The position numbers and the translations under genes are program-made. DNA of 39,159 nucleotides, from assembly GCF_030068475.1 (NCBI RefSeq), contig NZ_JAQOSP010000154.1, positions 1-39,159 on the forward strand, read 5' to 3'. Within the stretch, counting starts at the first letter, position 1, and each line of letters starts with the position of its first letter. This document shows, one piece after another, positions 32,218 through 39,159 of this stretch. This stretch comes from Roseofilum acuticapitatum BLCC-M154 (GTDB lineage: Bacteria; Cyanobacteriota; Cyanobacteriia; Cyanobacteriales; Desertifilaceae). The notes under the pieces were generated by a model. The model saw only the letters and a list, made by a program, of their open reading frames with translations, was not told where the DNA came from and did no database searches.

Positions 32218-32523
32218 CTAGCGAAAGGGTTCACTCACTTCTGTATAGTCAATGGGGAGGACGGCTTGCACATTTTCGGGGGGATTGGGGACAATGTAGT
32301 GCATCATCACTTGACCTCCAAAGACTTTTTCCGCTTCCCGAATGCCTGCTTCAACTGCGGGTACAACTTCCGAAGTTCCTCCCCGAATGGCAACTACAAA
32401 GTTACCACTTTCAGCGCGATCGAAGTAGACGAGGGTAACTCGCGCTGCTTTCACCATGGCATCAGCAGCAGCGAGAATGGAAGGAAATCCTAGGGTTTGG
32501 ATGACACCAACAGCTTCAGGCAC
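32218..32523 (-). CDS. ccmK3: Carboxysome shell protein CcmK3
   Basis: The 101-residue BMC-domain protein (with GTG read as Met: MPEAVGVIQTLGFPSILAAA, then YFDRAESGNFVVAIRGG and HYIVPNPPENVQAVLPIDYT) matches CcmK3. The start is GTG 32521-32523, preceded by AAAGGAG at 7 bases. The ATG 12 codons upstream (32557-32559) would add a non-BMC leader that overlaps this ribosome site. CcmK3 is thought not to form homohexamers but to mix with CcmK4, which fits the adjacent ccmK4 gene. The distinctive YFDRAESGNF in place of the usual pore segment supports the K3 call. Confidence 0.92.
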   Translation of the reverse strand: MPEAVGVIQTLGFPSILAAADAMVKAARVTLVYFDRAESGNFVVAIRGGTSEVVPAVEAGIREAEKVFGGQVMMHYIVPNPPENVQAVLPIDYTEVSEPFR

Positions 32524-32610
32524 AATGATTCTCCTTTGGGGGATGTTGAGTGAGTTCACAAGGGTGATTTCACTATTGTAGGGGAGAACGGCGATCGCGC
32601 TGCTTGAGCT

Positions 32611-33132
32611 TTAAGCTAATTTGGCTTCTAAAGATTTGAGCAACTCCGTATTCACGCCAGATTCACGGGTGAGGGCGATTTTACCGGTACGAGCAATTTC
32701 CCGAATGCCAAATTTTTGTAGCACTTGGACAATGGCCACCATTTTCCCAGGGTCTCCGACGACTTCCAAGGTGAGGGAATCTTCAGCCACATCCACCACG
32801 CGAGAGCGGAAAATGTTCGCTAACTCAATAATTTCCGAGCGACTTTGAGTTGGAGCATTCACTTTAAGCAACATTAATTCCCGTTCTACACAAGGACTTT
32901 CCGTTAAGTCTTGCACCTTAAGGACATTAATTTGCTTGTAGAGCTGTTTGGTGATTTGCTCAATAATCTTGTTATCTCCAGGAACAACCATCGTAATCCG
33001 AGAGACTCCGAGTTGTTCGGCCGGGCCGACGGCTAGACTTTCAATGTTAAAGCCGCGACGAGCAAATAAACCAGAAATGCGACTTAAGACTCCAGCTTCG
33101 TCTTCTACCAGTACAGAAAGGGTGTGTTTCAT
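32611..33132 (-). CDS. ilvN: Acetolactate synthase small (regulatory) subunit
   Basis: The 173-residue protein has an N-terminal ACT domain ([46 protein letters not shown]-like) and the IlvH/IlvN C-terminal domain ending [13 protein letters not shown]. It binds valine and tunes the catalytic subunit IlvB, which is not in this window. The ATG at 33130-33132 agrees with the family start. Its stop lies 87 bp from the start of ccmK3 on the same strand, so the ccmK pair could receive read-through, but no functional link is implied. Confidence 0.96.
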   Translation of the reverse strand: MKHTLSVLVEDEAGVLSRISGLFARRGFNIESLAVGPAEQLGVSRITMVVPGDNKIIEQITKQLYKQINVLKVQDLTESPCVERELMLLKVNAPTQSRSEIIELANIFRSRVVDVAEDSLTLEVVGDPGKMVAIVQVLQKFGIREIARTGKIALTRESGVNTELLKSLEAKLA

Positions 33133-33223
33133 AGTTGCCTCATGCGCCTACGAGTGATACTATCAGGTTCTGAGTTTAGGTTTAAATCTTACACTATACA
33201 TCATAGACCCAACTATGATATGA

Positions 33224-33520
33224 GCTTTAGCTAGGCGATCGCCCCCCTATAATCCTTTCTTAAGATTAATCTGGGGGCAACTCTCCCTGTTCCTGCTCCC
33301 AGAGACTCCAAAATTCCCCAAATCCTCCCCTAGAGGCAAAAACAAGTTAAAAAATGTAGAGCAACTCAAAACTTGTCAGTTACAATGGCAGAAACCCACT
33401 CAACTTTGCCCCCATACCCGACCCAAAGGGATTCTCTGGGTAGAGAGCAAAGATCTCATTGTTCAAGCCAAGCTATTGGAGACTCAAACGGTCTACATTC
33501 TTAAAATCAGACCCAATTGA
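33224..33520 (+). pseudogene. Start-less open frame upstream of infC (possible decayed small gene)
   Basis: The frame between TGA 33221-33223 and TGA 33518-33520 has 98 codons and no ATG or GTG start. Its later part reads like a genuine protein: KNVEQLKTCQLQWQ, RPKGILWVESKDLIVQA and LLETQTVYILKIRPN, with alternating strand-like hydrophobics. I do not recognise it. It may be the 3' end of a gene that lost its start, a small gene with an unusual start codon, or chance. It lies within the 457-bp stretch 33133-33589 ahead of infC, where I see no other gene. Confidence 0.35.
33248..33253 (+). promoter_or_regulatory. Possible -10 box upstream of infC
   Basis: TATAAT with a weak TTTAGC 16 bases upstream. 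If used, infC would have a leader of about 330 bases that contains the start-less frame above. Candidate only. Confidence 0.3.
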
Positions 33521-33589
33521 GTTCTTCTGAAATCATCAGATTCCAGATCTGACTGTTGTTCTATCCCCTATTTATCATTCAAAACGCCT

Positions 33590-34123
33590 GTGGTTGACAA
33601 AAAATCAAATCGCGATCTTCCCCAAATTAACGAACGGATTAAATATCCCAAAGTGCGAGTCATCGATAGTGATGGCACTCAACTGGGCATCATGTCTCCA
33701 GTTGAAGCCCTCCAACTCGCTCAAGAAAAAGAACAAGACTTAGTGCTGGTCAGTGATAAAGCCGATCCGCCTGTATGCCGAATTCAGGATTACGGCAAGT
33801 ATAAGTTTGAGCAAGAAAAAAAAGCCCGCGAAGCTAAGAAAAAGCAGCACACAGCCGATGTTAAAGAAGTAAAAATGCGGTACAAAATTGAGGAGCATGA
33901 TTATAATGTGCGCCTCAATCATGCCAAGAAATTCCTCAAGAAAGGTGATAAAGTTAAAGCAACGATTAGCTTTCGAGGAAGAGAGATTCAGCACAGCAAT
34001 TTAGCAGAAGATTTGCTCAAGCGCTTGGCGAAGGATCTAGAAGAGGAAGCTGAAGTGCAGCAAGAACCGAAACGGGAAGGGCGCAATATGATGATGCTCC
34101 TCTCCCCGAAAAAAGAGCCATAA
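33590..34123 (+). CDS. infC: Translation initiation factor IF-3
   Basis: The 177-residue protein has the N-domain ([54 protein letters not shown]) and the C-domain ([39 protein letters not shown]). It binds the 30S subunit and controls start-codon choice. The start codon is GTG 33590-33592, giving (M)[16 protein letters not shown]; rare starts such as this are common for infC and allow autoregulation, but that is family knowledge. There is no ATG in frame nearby. A 73-bp gap separates it from the following MFS-HEAT gene on the same strand. Confidence 0.96.
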   Translation: MVDKKSNRDLPQINERIKYPKVRVIDSDGTQLGIMSPVEALQLAQEKEQDLVLVSDKADPPVCRIQDYGKYKFEQEKKAREAKKKQHTADVKEVKMRYKIEEHDYNVRLNHAKKFLKKGDKVKATISFRGREIQHSNLAEDLLKRLAKDLEEEAEVQQEPKREGRNMMMLLSPKKEP

Positions 34124-34196
34124 GTCATGCTCTTCCTAGGGAAAAGATATTAATCTTGAACCTAGGAAGAGTTTGACCCATGTAAAGTACCGAGAT

Positions 34197-37100
34197 ATGG
34201 AACTCAACTATCAGGGACGCAGCTTAAACAAGTGGGGACAAAGATTTTTCCAATGGTTTAACCTTCGACCAGACGAAAGTGAACGCACAGTTTTAATGCT
34301 GGCGTTTTATACTGCAAGTTGTGTGGGACTCAGTTGGACAGAAGCGAGTACCGCCGATTTGTTCTTGCAACGGTTTGGGGCAGAATCTTTACCCTGGATT
34401 TATATCGCCAGTGCGGTGATGGGTTCAGGATTGGGATTTTTGTACGATTGGTTACAAACCCTGATTCCTTTGCGGAAGGTGATTGTGCTGACGGCCATCC
34501 TCATGGCCATTCCCTTATTTTTACTCCGCTTAGGGTTAGATCTCGTTATTATCGCACCCATCTTAATTTTTTTGCTGCGTCTGTGGTGTGAAGCGATCTT
34601 TATCCTCAATGAACTCAATACCAGTATTTGCGCTAACCAACTGTTTAATATTCGGGAAATTAAACGGACTTATCCCTTAATTTCTAGTGGTATTTTAATG
34701 GCAGATGTGGTAAGTGGATTTTCCCTACCGGTCATCTTGACCTTCCTGCGGGTGGAAAATGTTCTGATTTGTGCCAGTGTGTTGATGTTTGTGGGGGGAG
34801 CGATCGCCTTTTACCTTACCCAAAATTATCAACAATTTTTCCCAGACACCACCAACCGCGTATCCCAAGAAGAAGCCTCAGACTTTACCCAAAGGCGCTT
34901 AGGTCGCCCAGTATGGCGCTATGTGATCCCCCTAATTCTGTTCTTTTTTGTCGCCCAAGGTTCTTTACAATTTGTCGAGTTCCAGTTCTTTGACCAACTG
35001 GAAAAAAACCTGAATTCGGGGGAAGTAGCGAGTTTCCTCGGATTCTTTAATGGGGTTTTGGGCCTGTTTGAACTGGTTCTGCAATGGTTTGTCTCTTCCC
35101 GCTTAATTGAGCGCTTGGGGGTATTTGTGGCCGCCTCCCTGCTACCGGGATTGATGGGAATCATCAGTTTGTTGTCCTTAACCCATGTGGCGGACTTGTT
35201 TTGGTGCTTGATTACCCTGAAGTTTTTTGATGATTTGTTGCGCTATACGGTGGTGTTAGGGTTGGGGCCGGCTCTGTTTCAGCCGTTGCCGGAGAGCATC
35301 CGTAATGGTATCCAGGCTTGGCGGGCGATCGCCGAACCGATCTCAACTGGGGTAACTGGCTTGCTGCTTTTGGGAACGATTTGGTTTTGTAGCCAAGTCT
35401 TTCCCCAACTGCAAGCGCGACAGTCGGATATCTTCCTATTTCAAACTATTGTCATTTCCCTGGGTTGGTTATTGGCCATTTTCTTCCTGCGCTCTGGCTA
35501 TGTGCAACTGTTAGTATCGAGTGCTAAAAGCGGCCGCTTAGGGGTCTCGGATGTGGATTTGCGATCGCTACAACGGAATGTGGCCGAAACCCTCAAACAA
35601 CCCGGAGCCGAAGAAGATAAACGCTCTTGTATCGAATTGCTCAACCGCTTTGACCCCCAAAATATCAATGAGGTACTGGTTCCCCTGTTGCCTTCCCTGT
35701 CTCCGGCTCTGCAACGGCAAAGCTTAGAAGTGCTGCTAGAACATCCCCAAACTAAGGATGTAGAAGCCATTCGCGCCCTCACCCAAACCGCGTTACTGCC
35801 GGATGTGTTGGCCCTAGCTCTGCGCTACATTTGGCTCACAGAAGCTGAACCGGATATTCGTCAGTTACGCAGCTATCTGCAACCGGCTGTCGATCCGGTG
35901 GTGCGGTCAACGGCTGCGGCCTTGATGCTCCGCAGAGGGAATGCGAAGGCGAAAGCAGAAGCGACGAATACTTTGCGACGGATGGTGACGAGCGAGCAGG
36001 AACGGGAACGGGTGATGGGATGTCGCGCTCTGGGGGAAGCGGTGTATATGCAAGCCCTGCGCCTCTATGTGCCCAATTTACTTCAGGATGACTCTCTGCG
36101 GGTGCGCTGTGCCCTCCTAGAGGCGATCGCCGCTACCCGTTTAGAAGAATATTATCCCTCTTTGCTGCGGGGTCTGTATTATCAATCTACCCGCGAAGCC
36201 GCTTGTAAAGCGCTGGTACGTTTAGGCCGTGAGTCTATTCCCCTGTTGTTAGATTTAGCCCGCGATATCTATAAACCGGATCTCGTCCGCATGTACGCTT
36301 GGATGACGATTGGGGATATTAGAACCCCAGAAGCCTTGCATGTATTAACCCAAAACTTAATCACATCTTGGGGAAGTACCCGACGTAATATCCTGAAAAT
36401 TTTGATTAAATTACCCGACGATCTGGGGATAGAAAAAGTACAGGCTGTCATGGGGCGATCGGGGATTGAATTATTGATTGACCAAGAACTGATGTTCATC
36501 GGCCAACTCTATGCAGGACGTTTAGATCTGGCCGAGGATCGGGTTTCGGGTCGGGAAGCTCAATTATTGCTGCGATCGCTTGTCGATCTAGAAACAGACT
36601 CCATTGAACGCTGTTTCTTATTGATGAAGTGCTTGTATCCCATCCAGAGCGTACAAGCGGCTTATTTTAATCTCCAGTCCAATTCTATGAGTAGTCAGGC
36701 TAAGGGATTGGAAATTTTAGACAATATTGTGGATATTCCCCATAAAAAAGCCCTGTTAACGGTTCTCGATCAGTATGCGATCGCCGAAAAAATGACCTAT
36801 CTAGAAGATTTAGTCTTATACCAACCCCTGAGTCCGAGCGATCGCCTGCGCCATCTTCTTGACCTACGCCATTTTCTCTCAGATTGGCCCTTGGCCTGCT
36901 GTTTCCATGTGGCTCAAGCCTTCCGTTGGAGTACCACCCCCGAACATATTCTCGCTGGACTGCGCCATCCTAGGGGGTTTGTCCGGGAAGCCGTCTTGAA
37001 TTATCTTAAAGTAGCAAGCCCTTCAACTTTGAGCCAATTGTTGCCTATGCTCCAAAATGATCCCGATCGCCTAGTCGCTGCCCAAGTTCAAGCCTTAATC

Positions 37101-37205
37101 GAAGAGTTTGGCCTCTCCCATACTGAGGTGTCCTCAACCTCCATCTTCGGTGAGGGTTCTTCGGATTTTGCCCTTCCCCCATTCCCCTATCCCCCATCCC
37201 CCTAA
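34197..37205 (+). CDS. MFS/nucleotide-transporter-like membrane protein with C-terminal HEAT repeats
   Basis: The product is 1002 residues from ATG 34197; a TTG eight codons earlier (34173) is also possible. The N-terminal part (about 25-430) has 10-12 hydrophobic segments, for example VLMLAFYTASCVGLSW, IVLTAILMAIPLFLLRLGL and AIFFLRSGYVQLLV, and resembles the MFS/ATP-ADP-translocase-like carriers. From about 460 to 975 follow soluble helical repeats of HEAT type, such as DPVVRSTAAALMLRRG, RVRCALLEAIAATRLEE and SLVRLG-like turns. The extreme C-terminus (FALPPFPYPPSP) is encoded by a C-rich low-complexity tract. A gene for a cyclic-nucleotide-binding protein starts 18 bp later. The substrate is unknown; a transporter or sensor whose cytoplasmic scaffold is controlled by the small partner is an inference. 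Confidence 0.85.
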   Translation: MELNYQGRSLNKWGQRFFQWFNLRPDESERTVLMLAFYTASCVGLSWTEASTADLFLQRFGAESLPWIYIASAVMGSGLGFLYDWLQTLIPLRKVIVLTAILMAIPLFLLRLGLDLVIIAPILIFLLRLWCEAIFILNELNTSICANQLFNIREIKRTYPLISSGILMADVVSGFSLPVILTFLRVENVLICASVLMFVGGAIAFYLTQNYQQFFPDTTNRVSQEEASDFTQRRLGRPVWRYVIPLILFFFVAQGSLQFVEFQFFDQLEKNLNSGEVASFLGFFNGVLGLFELVLQWFVSSRLIERLGVFVAASLLPGLMGIISLLSLTHVADLFWCLITLKFFDDLLRYTVVLGLGPALFQPLPESIRNGIQAWRAIAEPISTGVTGLLLLGTIWFCSQVFPQLQARQSDIFLFQTIVISLGWLLAIFFLRSGYVQLLVSSAKSGRLGVSDVDLRSLQRNVAETLKQPGAEEDKRSCIELLNRFDPQNINEVLVPLLPSLSPALQRQSLEVLLEHPQTKDVEAIRALTQTALLPDVLALALRYIWLTEAEPDIRQLRSYLQPAVDPVVRSTAAALMLRRGNAKAKAEATNTLRRMVTSEQERERVMGCRALGEAVYMQALRLYVPNLLQDDSLRVRCALLEAIAATRLEEYYPSLLRGLYYQSTREAACKALVRLGRESIPLLLDLARDIYKPDLVRMYAWMTIGDIRTPEALHVLTQNLITSWGSTRRNILKILIKLPDDLGIEKVQAVMGRSGIELLIDQELMFIGQLYAGRLDLAEDRVSGREAQLLLRSLVDLETDSIERCFLLMKCLYPIQSVQAAYFNLQSNSMSSQAKGLEILDNIVDIPHKKALLTVLDQYAIAEKMTYLEDLVLYQPLSPSDRLRHLLDLRHFLSDWPLACCFHVAQAFRWSTTPEHILAGLRHPRGFVREAVLNYLKVASPSTLSQLLPMLQNDPDRLVAAQVQALIEEFGLSHTEVSSTSIFGEGSSDFALPPFPYPPSP
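37171..37202. repeat. C-rich ATTCCCC-like tract at the 3' end of the MFS-HEAT gene
   Basis: A short run of CCCTT, ATTCCCC and ATCCCCC units directly before the TAA stop, coding LPPFPYPPSP. It resembles the 8714-8858 array. Confidence 0.6.
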
Positions 37206-37223
37206 ACCCGACCCGGAGAAGTT

Positions 37224-37691
37224 ATGTTAAGTAGCGTTGACCGCTTGCTATTTGTGCGAGGTGTGCCCATCTTCAAAGAGTTACGGGATGATTTTTTGGT
37301 GCGCCTCGCCTCAATTATGGATGAGCTATCGTTTCCGGCTGGGCAAACGATTTTTACCCAAGGGCAAGAGGGACGCTCTTTATATATTGTGGTGTCTGGA
37401 CGGGTACGGGTACATATTGGCGATCGCGATTTGGCTTACTTAGATAAGGGCACTACGTTCGGGGAGATGTCCCTGTTTGATGCGGAACCGCGATCGGCTT
37501 CGGTGACGGCGATCGAAACTTGCGACTGTTTGGTTTTAACTCAGCAACAACTCTATGATGCCATTGATGAAACCCCAGGCATTGCCGTTAATATTATTCG
37601 CTTGCTCTCTCGACGCATTCGCGAGTTAAACCAGAAAATTAACGCCCAAGAAAGTAAAATTCAAGAGTTACAACTCTCGAATAAACATTAG
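37224..37691 (+). CDS. Cyclic-nucleotide-binding domain protein
   Basis: The 155-residue protein is one cNMP-binding domain (about 12-125) followed by a short coiled coil ([20 protein letters not shown]). The phosphate-binding cassette [16 protein letters not shown] keeps both key residues, Glu81 (ribose) and Arg90 (phosphate), so it probably binds cAMP or cGMP. There is no HTH domain, so it is not a CRP-type regulator. GGAG lies 5 bases before ATG, 18 bp after the MFS-HEAT stop, so the two are co-transcribed and this is likely a regulatory subunit. It converges on the next gene, overlapping its stop by 4 bases. Confidence 0.92.
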   Translation: MLSSVDRLLFVRGVPIFKELRDDFLVRLASIMDELSFPAGQTIFTQGQEGRSLYIVVSGRVRVHIGDRDLAYLDKGTTFGEMSLFDAEPRSASVTAIETCDCLVLTQQQLYDAIDETPGIAVNIIRLLSRRIRELNQKINAQESKIQELQLSNKH

Positions 37692-38299
37692 GCGATCGTT
37701 TCCTGGCTGACGGCATAGATTAAAATTCCCAGTATTTTCGCCATTTGGTTAATATAATATTCCACTGAATCAATATAAACCGTTTTATCTTCCAGTTTCA
37801 GGAATTTCCAGATATTGCCAGAGGTGACGACCCCATAAATCACGGGAATTTCATTTCCTTCTTGTGCATTAAACACTTGAGCCGCTAACATTTCTGCTAA
37901 ACATTGACCCAAACCAGATTTTATGTCTTCTTTTTTGGCTTCCACTAGGGTAACGACTGGCGAGGTAATAAACAAATTCTCTGGAGAGAGACTGATTAAG
38001 AAGTCACATACTCCATTCAATCCTTGGGTGCTATCCACATTAAAGTCTGAACCCGAAAAGAGACTGATTTGATAGTGTTTTCTGCGTCTTAATTCCAGTA
38101 AAATCGGGGTGATAATCATCTCCGATCGCGCCTTTTCTGTATTAATACCCAGAGCTAAGGGAATACTTTCTTGCAGAAATGTGGTCAGCATTGGACTCGG
38201 CTCCGATTCTGGAATTTCTGCAAAGAGATTGAGATTTTCATGGAGTTTTAAGCCAAATTGTTTAAGGAGTTGATTGATTTTGAAGTCACTGTAACCCAT
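37688..38299 (-). CDS. PD-(D/E)XK-nuclease-like protein, paralogue 2
   Basis: The 203-residue protein keeps the arrangement Glu60 ([14 protein letters not shown]), Asp99 (GVCDFLISL), Glu120-x-Lys122 ([10 protein letters not shown]) and Gln132 ([10 protein letters not shown]), the pattern of PD-(D/E)XK nuclease folds. It ends in a helical segment ([18 protein letters not shown]). It aligns without gaps over about 190 residues to the gene just upstream, so the two are tandem duplicates. The start codon lies 14 bases inside the upstream gene, implying coupled translation. No restriction or CRISPR neighbour tells its role. Nuclease activity is inferred only from the motif. Confidence 0.8.
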   Translation of the reverse strand: MGYSDFKINQLLKQFGLKLHENLNLFAEIPESEPSPMLTTFLQESIPLALGINTEKARSEMIITPILLELRRRKHYQISLFSGSDFNVDSTQGLNGVCDFLISLSPENLFITSPVVTLVEAKKEDIKSGLGQCLAEMLAAQVFNAQEGNEIPVIYGVVTSGNIWKFLKLEDKTVYIDSVEYYINQMAKILGILIYAVSQETIA

Positions 38300-38921
38300 T
38301 TTCCCTCTCCTCCTGGGACAGCAAGGATGTAATCATACTCACTAAAATACCAAGAATTTTTTCCCTTTGGTTAATGTAGTATTCCACACTATCGACATAA
38401 GCGATATTCCCTTCAAGTTTAATGAATCGCCAAGCCGTTCCTGATGTGACTGCGCCGTAAATGGTTTCAAGGTTTTTTTGTTCTTGTTGATTAAATTTCT
38501 GAGCAGCAACCAAAGTGGCAATACATTGTCCTAATCCGCCAATGATATCGTCTTTTTTGGCTTCAACAATAATTAAAACTGGAGCGTCAATGATTAATTG
38601 AGATTCAGAAAGACTGAGGAGAAAATCACAAGCTCCATTCAAGCCTTGTTCTGGTTCTACATTAAATTCTCGTCCAGAAAACAGGCTAATTCGATCGGTA
38701 ACCAATCGCCGCACTTCTAATAAGATGGGAGCAATAATCATTTCTGAGCGCGATTTCTCGGTGTTGATTTCACTGGCTAAGGGAAGATTATAGTTGAGTG
38801 TGGTCGTCAGATACTCACTCGGTGTAATGTCGGAAGTGTCGGTAAATAAATTTTGCTTATCTTTTAGGGTTAAGTGGAATTGTTTGAGAACAGAATTGAG
38901 GGTAAAGTTGCTGTACGACAT
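38286..38921 (-). CDS. PD-(D/E)XK-nuclease-like protein, paralogue 1
   Basis: The 211-residue protein has the same motif positions as its neighbour: Glu60 ([14 protein letters not shown]), Asp99 (GACDFLLSL), Glu120-x-Lys122 ([10 protein letters not shown]) and Gln132 (GLGQCIATL). The shared EYYINQxxKILGIL tail and the N-terminal SxFxxNxxLKQF helix complete the duplication. It may act as a homo- or heterodimer with the second copy; this is inference. ATG 38919-38921 is the first gene of the pair; its upstream region has an inverted repeat (38949-38990) and then a dispersed repeat. Confidence 0.8.
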   Translation of the reverse strand: MSYSNFTLNSVLKQFHLTLKDKQNLFTDTSDITPSEYLTTTLNYNLPLASEINTEKSRSEMIIAPILLEVRRLVTDRISLFSGREFNVEPEQGLNGACDFLLSLSESQLIIDAPVLIIVEAKKDDIIGGLGQCIATLVAAQKFNQQEQKNLETIYGAVTSGTAWRFIKLEGNIAYVDSVEYYINQREKILGILVSMITSLLSQEERENGLQ

Positions 38922-38948
38922 AAAGAGAATTTAAAAAACTATAAACTA

Positions 38949-38990
38949 AACCCGCCTCTATGTCCTTATCTAGAACGATCGCGGCGGGTT
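38949..38990. other. Inverted repeat AACCCGCC/GGCGGGTT upstream of the nuclease-like pair
   Basis: Two 8-base complementary arms separated by 26 bases, 28 bases ahead of the paralogue 1 ATG on its coding strand. It could form a leader stem or an operator-like site. Confidence 0.4.
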
Positions 38991-39018
38991 CAGGGATACT
39001 GATTCTATGGTGTATCTT

Positions 39019-39159
39019 ATATCAAGTCCGGATAAAGGGTGAAGAAGCGGGCAAGATGCCCGCACTCCTCTAATCCCTTGATATTACTGGAGTGGGAGCG
39101 TCTCGCTCCCTAAATTTTTAATCATGGTATTTCCGCTTCGCGGACATGAACAATCGGAC
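39019..39159 (+). repeat. Dispersed paired-hairpin repeat, copy D (cut by window edge)
   Basis: The left terminus ATATCAAGTCCGG is at 39019, hairpin 1 at 39047-39063 (GCGGGCA-AGA-TGCCCGC) and hairpin 2 at 39094-39110 in the GGGAGCG-TCT-CGCTCCC form. The tail is AT-rich, followed by a TCCGCTTCGCGGA hairpin near 39134. The right terminus lies at or beyond the window end. Confidence 0.88.

Noticed and set aside
32128-32493. 121-codon plus-strand frame
   Set aside because: It is antisense to ccmK3, which has clear homology, a GTG start and a ribosome site; the plus-strand product has no recognisable features.
32524-32559. ATG-initiated 12-codon extension of CcmK3
   Set aside because: The extension covers the AAAGGAG ribosome site of the GTG start and adds residues not found in BMC shell proteins.

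Overview
The window is chromosomal DNA of a cyanobacterium. The direct signs are the very frequent HIP1 octamer GCGATCGC, carboxysome shell genes (ccmK3/ccmK4), a urea ABC transporter with a cyanophycinase-family gene, XisI, and many short palindromic repeats. Gene content and repeat load fit a filamentous Oscillatoriales-type genome, but nothing here fixes the genus.

Layout. 1-4957 (minus): a repeat, then a signalling set made of a REC-histidine kinase, a REC-GGDEF protein and a large hybrid kinase; the last two overlap by 4 bp. 5192-6430 (minus): an FGGY sugar kinase. 6500-8662 (plus): a truncated xisH remnant overlapping an intact xisI, then a von Willebrand A protein and a 296-aa partner of unknown function. 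8695-8858: a solo hairpin and a 20-unit ATTCCCC array. 8860-11164 (minus): prmA, a SpoU-type RNA methyltransferase and a CYTH protein. 11429-15970 (minus): a compact nitrogen cluster, cyanophycinase-like gene - urtC - urtD - [DUF433/DUF5615 toxin-antitoxin-like pair] - urtE; urtA and urtB are absent from the window.

16270-27411 (plus) is one 3713-codon gene for a mosaic subtilisin-family protein. In order it has two DUF4114 domains, an Ig-like segment, a propeptide-like segment, an S8 protease with a P-domain inserted between the catalytic Asp and His, a second P-domain, Calx-beta and C-type-lectin-like domains, and 21 SBBP-type repeats in three groups of exactly seven (three likely seven-bladed propellers). 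A small PEP-CTERM-like protein gene follows. 28192-28619 and 31269-31755 are repeat-filled. Between and after them lie ilvC (minus), tldD (plus), ccmK4/ccmK3 (minus) and ilvN (minus). 33590-37691 (plus): infC, a 1003-aa MFS/nucleotide-transporter-like protein with a HEAT-repeat tail, and a cyclic-nucleotide-binding protein. 37688-38921 (minus): two tandem paralogous PD-(D/E)XK-like proteins. A repeat copy closes the window.

The best candidates for something new are: (1) the giant protease with its P-domain insertion and 3x7 propeller architecture; (2) a dispersed repeat family built from two 7-bp-stem hairpins with complementary AGA/TCT triloops and compensated stem changes; (3) a related class of short palindromes that has entered the giant gene's reading frame and that also lies at the truncation point of xisH; (4) a toxin-antitoxin-like pair sitting inside the urt operon. 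No tRNA, rRNA, CRISPR array or transposase gene was seen.
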